Shown here piece after piece: positions 63,014 to 64,000 of a stretch of DNA of 64,000 bases. The notes beneath the pieces were generated by a model, which was not told the origin of the DNA, did no database searches, and worked only from the letters and a program-made list of their open reading frames with translations. Position 1 is the stretch's first letter; each line of letters begins with the position of its first letter. A program made the translations under genes and the position numbers. The DNA lies in NCBI RefSeq assembly GCF_018835585.1, contig NZ_JAHGVE010000017.1, forward strand, positions 45,222-109,221. Reading direction: 5' to 3'. Source of the DNA: Pelorhabdus rhamnosifermentans. Lineage in GTDB: Bacteria; Bacillota; Negativicutes; UMGS1260.

Positions 63014-63660
63014 TGTTTCAAATTTCCATCCAAAAACAGTTGCCTGAGTTTCTATTGCACATTGAATTTTCAATTAGTCGGGAAATTCTGGTGCTATTTG
63101 GGCCATCAGGTTGTGGCAAAACAACGACGCTGCGTTGTATTGCCGGTCTTGCCAAACCGGATGGAGGAAAAATTTGTTTGGATAATCAGATTTTCTATGA
63201 TTCCAAGAATGCGACCTTTGTTCCACCACGCGAGCGAAACGTCGGTTATATGTTTCAAGAATATGCTCTGTTTCCCCATATGAACGTGAAGAAAAATATT
63301 TGGTATGGAGTCAAGCAGGGGGGGGAACAAGCTAACACTATGTATCAGAGGCTTATGAAATTATTAAAAATTGAACAGCTTGAAAAGCGTTCCATTGGGC
63401 AATTATCGGGTGGAGAAAAGCAGCGAATAGCACTGGCACGTGCTTTGATGGCAGAACCTAAGATTTTATTGTTAGATGAACCGCTATCTGCATTAGATCA
63501 AACCACACGTGCTGAGTTACAGTCAGAACTGAAACATTTGCAGAAAATGTGGGATATTCCGTTTGTCCTAGTTACCCATGATTTTGCTGAGGCTCAGAAT
63601 ATGGGGGATCAAATTTTATTTATTCATCAAGGCAAACAGGTAGATTCAGGTGTTTGTTAA
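63013..63660 (+). CDS. modC: molybdate ABC transporter ATPase (short, no MOP domain)
   Basis: A 215-aa ABC ATPase. Walker A is GPSGCGKTTTLRC, Q-loop is in MFQEYALFPHMNV, signature is LSGGEKQRIALARALM, Walker B is ILLLDEPLSALD, and switch His is in VTHDFAEAQ. It ends at GKQVDSGVC, whereas typical ModC (about 350 aa) continues into a MOP/TOBE domain that binds molybdate. The stop lies just past the core, so feedback sensing by the ATPase is absent. Confidence 0.9.
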   Translation: MFQISIQKQLPEFLLHIEFSISREILVLFGPSGCGKTTTLRCIAGLAKPDGGKICLDNQIFYDSKNATFVPPRERNVGYMFQEYALFPHMNVKKNIWYGVKQGGEQANTMYQRLMKLLKIEQLEKRSIGQLSGGEKQRIALARALMAEPKILLLDEPLSALDQTTRAELQSELKHLQKMWDIPFVLVTHDFAEAQNMGDQILFIHQGKQVDSGVC

Positions 63661-63680
63661 TCAGTTCTATTGATGTTCGA

Positions 63681-63728
63681 AAAAATCCTTGTATCATGAT
63701 GGAAGATCATGGTGCAAGGATTTTTTGT
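63681..63728 (+). terminator. terminator after modC
   Basis: AAAAATCCTTG pairs with CAAGGATTTTTT, with an inner dyad (ATCATGAT...GATCAT); a T run follows. The rest of 63729-63930 holds nothing recognised. Confidence 0.8.
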
Positions 63729-63934
63729 TCCTGTGCCGAATGGACCTAGAATGAGTTGTCGTTATGTGTCACTCAGTATGTTATCGTGCAGTTCAGTAAC
63801 TGATTATTACATTTAGGCTGAATTTTGTGGAACTTTTCCGCAATAGCCTTCAAAATAGTAATAGAAGCTCATAGTGGGCCATGAAAATTACTAATGATGT
63901 TTGTAATGATGAAAATTTTTTAGGAGGTGAAAGT

Positions 63935-64000
63935 ATGAGCTTAAAAATCGAAACAAAACGCTGCAAAGGCTGCGGCATCTGCGTAACCTTTTGCCCCAAA
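63935..64000 (+). CDS. 4Fe-4S ferredoxin-type protein, 5' end only
   Basis: Only 22 codons lie in the window: MSLKIETKRCKGCGICVTFCPK, after TTAGGAGGTGAAAGT. The C-x2-C-x2-C-x3-C-P cluster motif is clear. This start is typical of the small delta/ferredoxin subunit of 2-oxoacid:ferredoxin oxidoreductases (KorD/VorD type), but the rest lies beyond the window. Confidence 0.7.
   Translation, partial: MSLKIETKRCKGCGICVTFCPK

Overview
The window looks like chromosome from a motile, diderm, low-GC Firmicute of the class Negativicutes, probably Sporomusaceae (Pelosinus/Sporomusa-like). The genes have strong Shine-Dalgarno sites and Firmicute-style regulators: LytS/LytTR, CsrA, DeoR, RpiR and a tandem glycine riboswitch. 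The same stretch carries outer-membrane features: an LpxA-type acyltransferase with its catalytic His motif, predicted beta-barrel proteins and a Spy/CpxP-like envelope protein. The taxon is inferred from gene content; no rRNA or tRNA gene was seen.

Layout. 0-5 kb: a MEMO/LigB-family protein (-), a phosphoribosyltransferase, glycogen synthase, an alpha/beta hydrolase and a methyltransferase. 5-10 kb: a LytS-type sensor kinase and LytTR regulator beside a CstA-family transporter, a BtsSR/BtsT-like arrangement. 10-11 kb: a HAD nucleotidase-like gene overlapping a gene with archaeo-eukaryotic-primase motifs. 11-26 kb: late flagellar genes flgD-flgE-flgK1-flgK2-flgL-fliD-flgN-like-fliS-flaG, then a convergent flagellin gene, an orphan OmpR-type regulator and csrA. 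26-30 kb: two TPR/glycosyltransferase-like proteins and a decayed TPR gene, probably for flagellin glycosylation. 30-34 kb: a sigma-54-promoted HbpS-like gene, two small Ser/Gln-rich proteins, two GNAT acetyltransferases and a chemoreceptor remnant. 34-37 kb: DeoR regulator, organophosphate antiporter, HAD-IIA phosphatase. 37-43 kb (-): RpiR, DUF1537 kinase, PdxA2, LarA-like, GntP, a predicted four-carbon acid-sugar operon. 43-48 kb: a secreted protein, a GlsB-type membrane protein, an AbgA-like hydrolase, and a glycine riboswitch ahead of a LivK-like lipoprotein. 48-56 kb: an accessory envelope region with a stand-alone flagellinolysin-like metalloprotease, secreted proteins, an LpxA paralog, a second orphan OmpR-type regulator with a partly duplicated tail, and beta-barrel proteins. 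56-64 kb: a truncated receiver protein, a soluble chemoreceptor, LD-carboxypeptidase, an MFS exporter, a molybdate regulator with modABC, and the start of a ferredoxin-type gene.

The most interesting unexplained signal is a set of exact 11-bp-phased direct-repeat arrays (consensus near AAATGYAWTTH). They lie just upstream of three genes in the 48-51 kb envelope region, each followed by a -10-like element. The geometry is that of OmpR/PhoB-family binding sites, and two orphan OmpR-family regulators lie in the window. Other leads: a primase-like protein with Asn replacing the first catalytic Asp; a protease that resembles flagellinolysin but lacks flagellin domains; a LarA homolog inside an acid-sugar operon; an Ala/Thr-rich module shared by FlgK1 and FliD; and a chimeric ORF made from pieces of two neighbouring genes.
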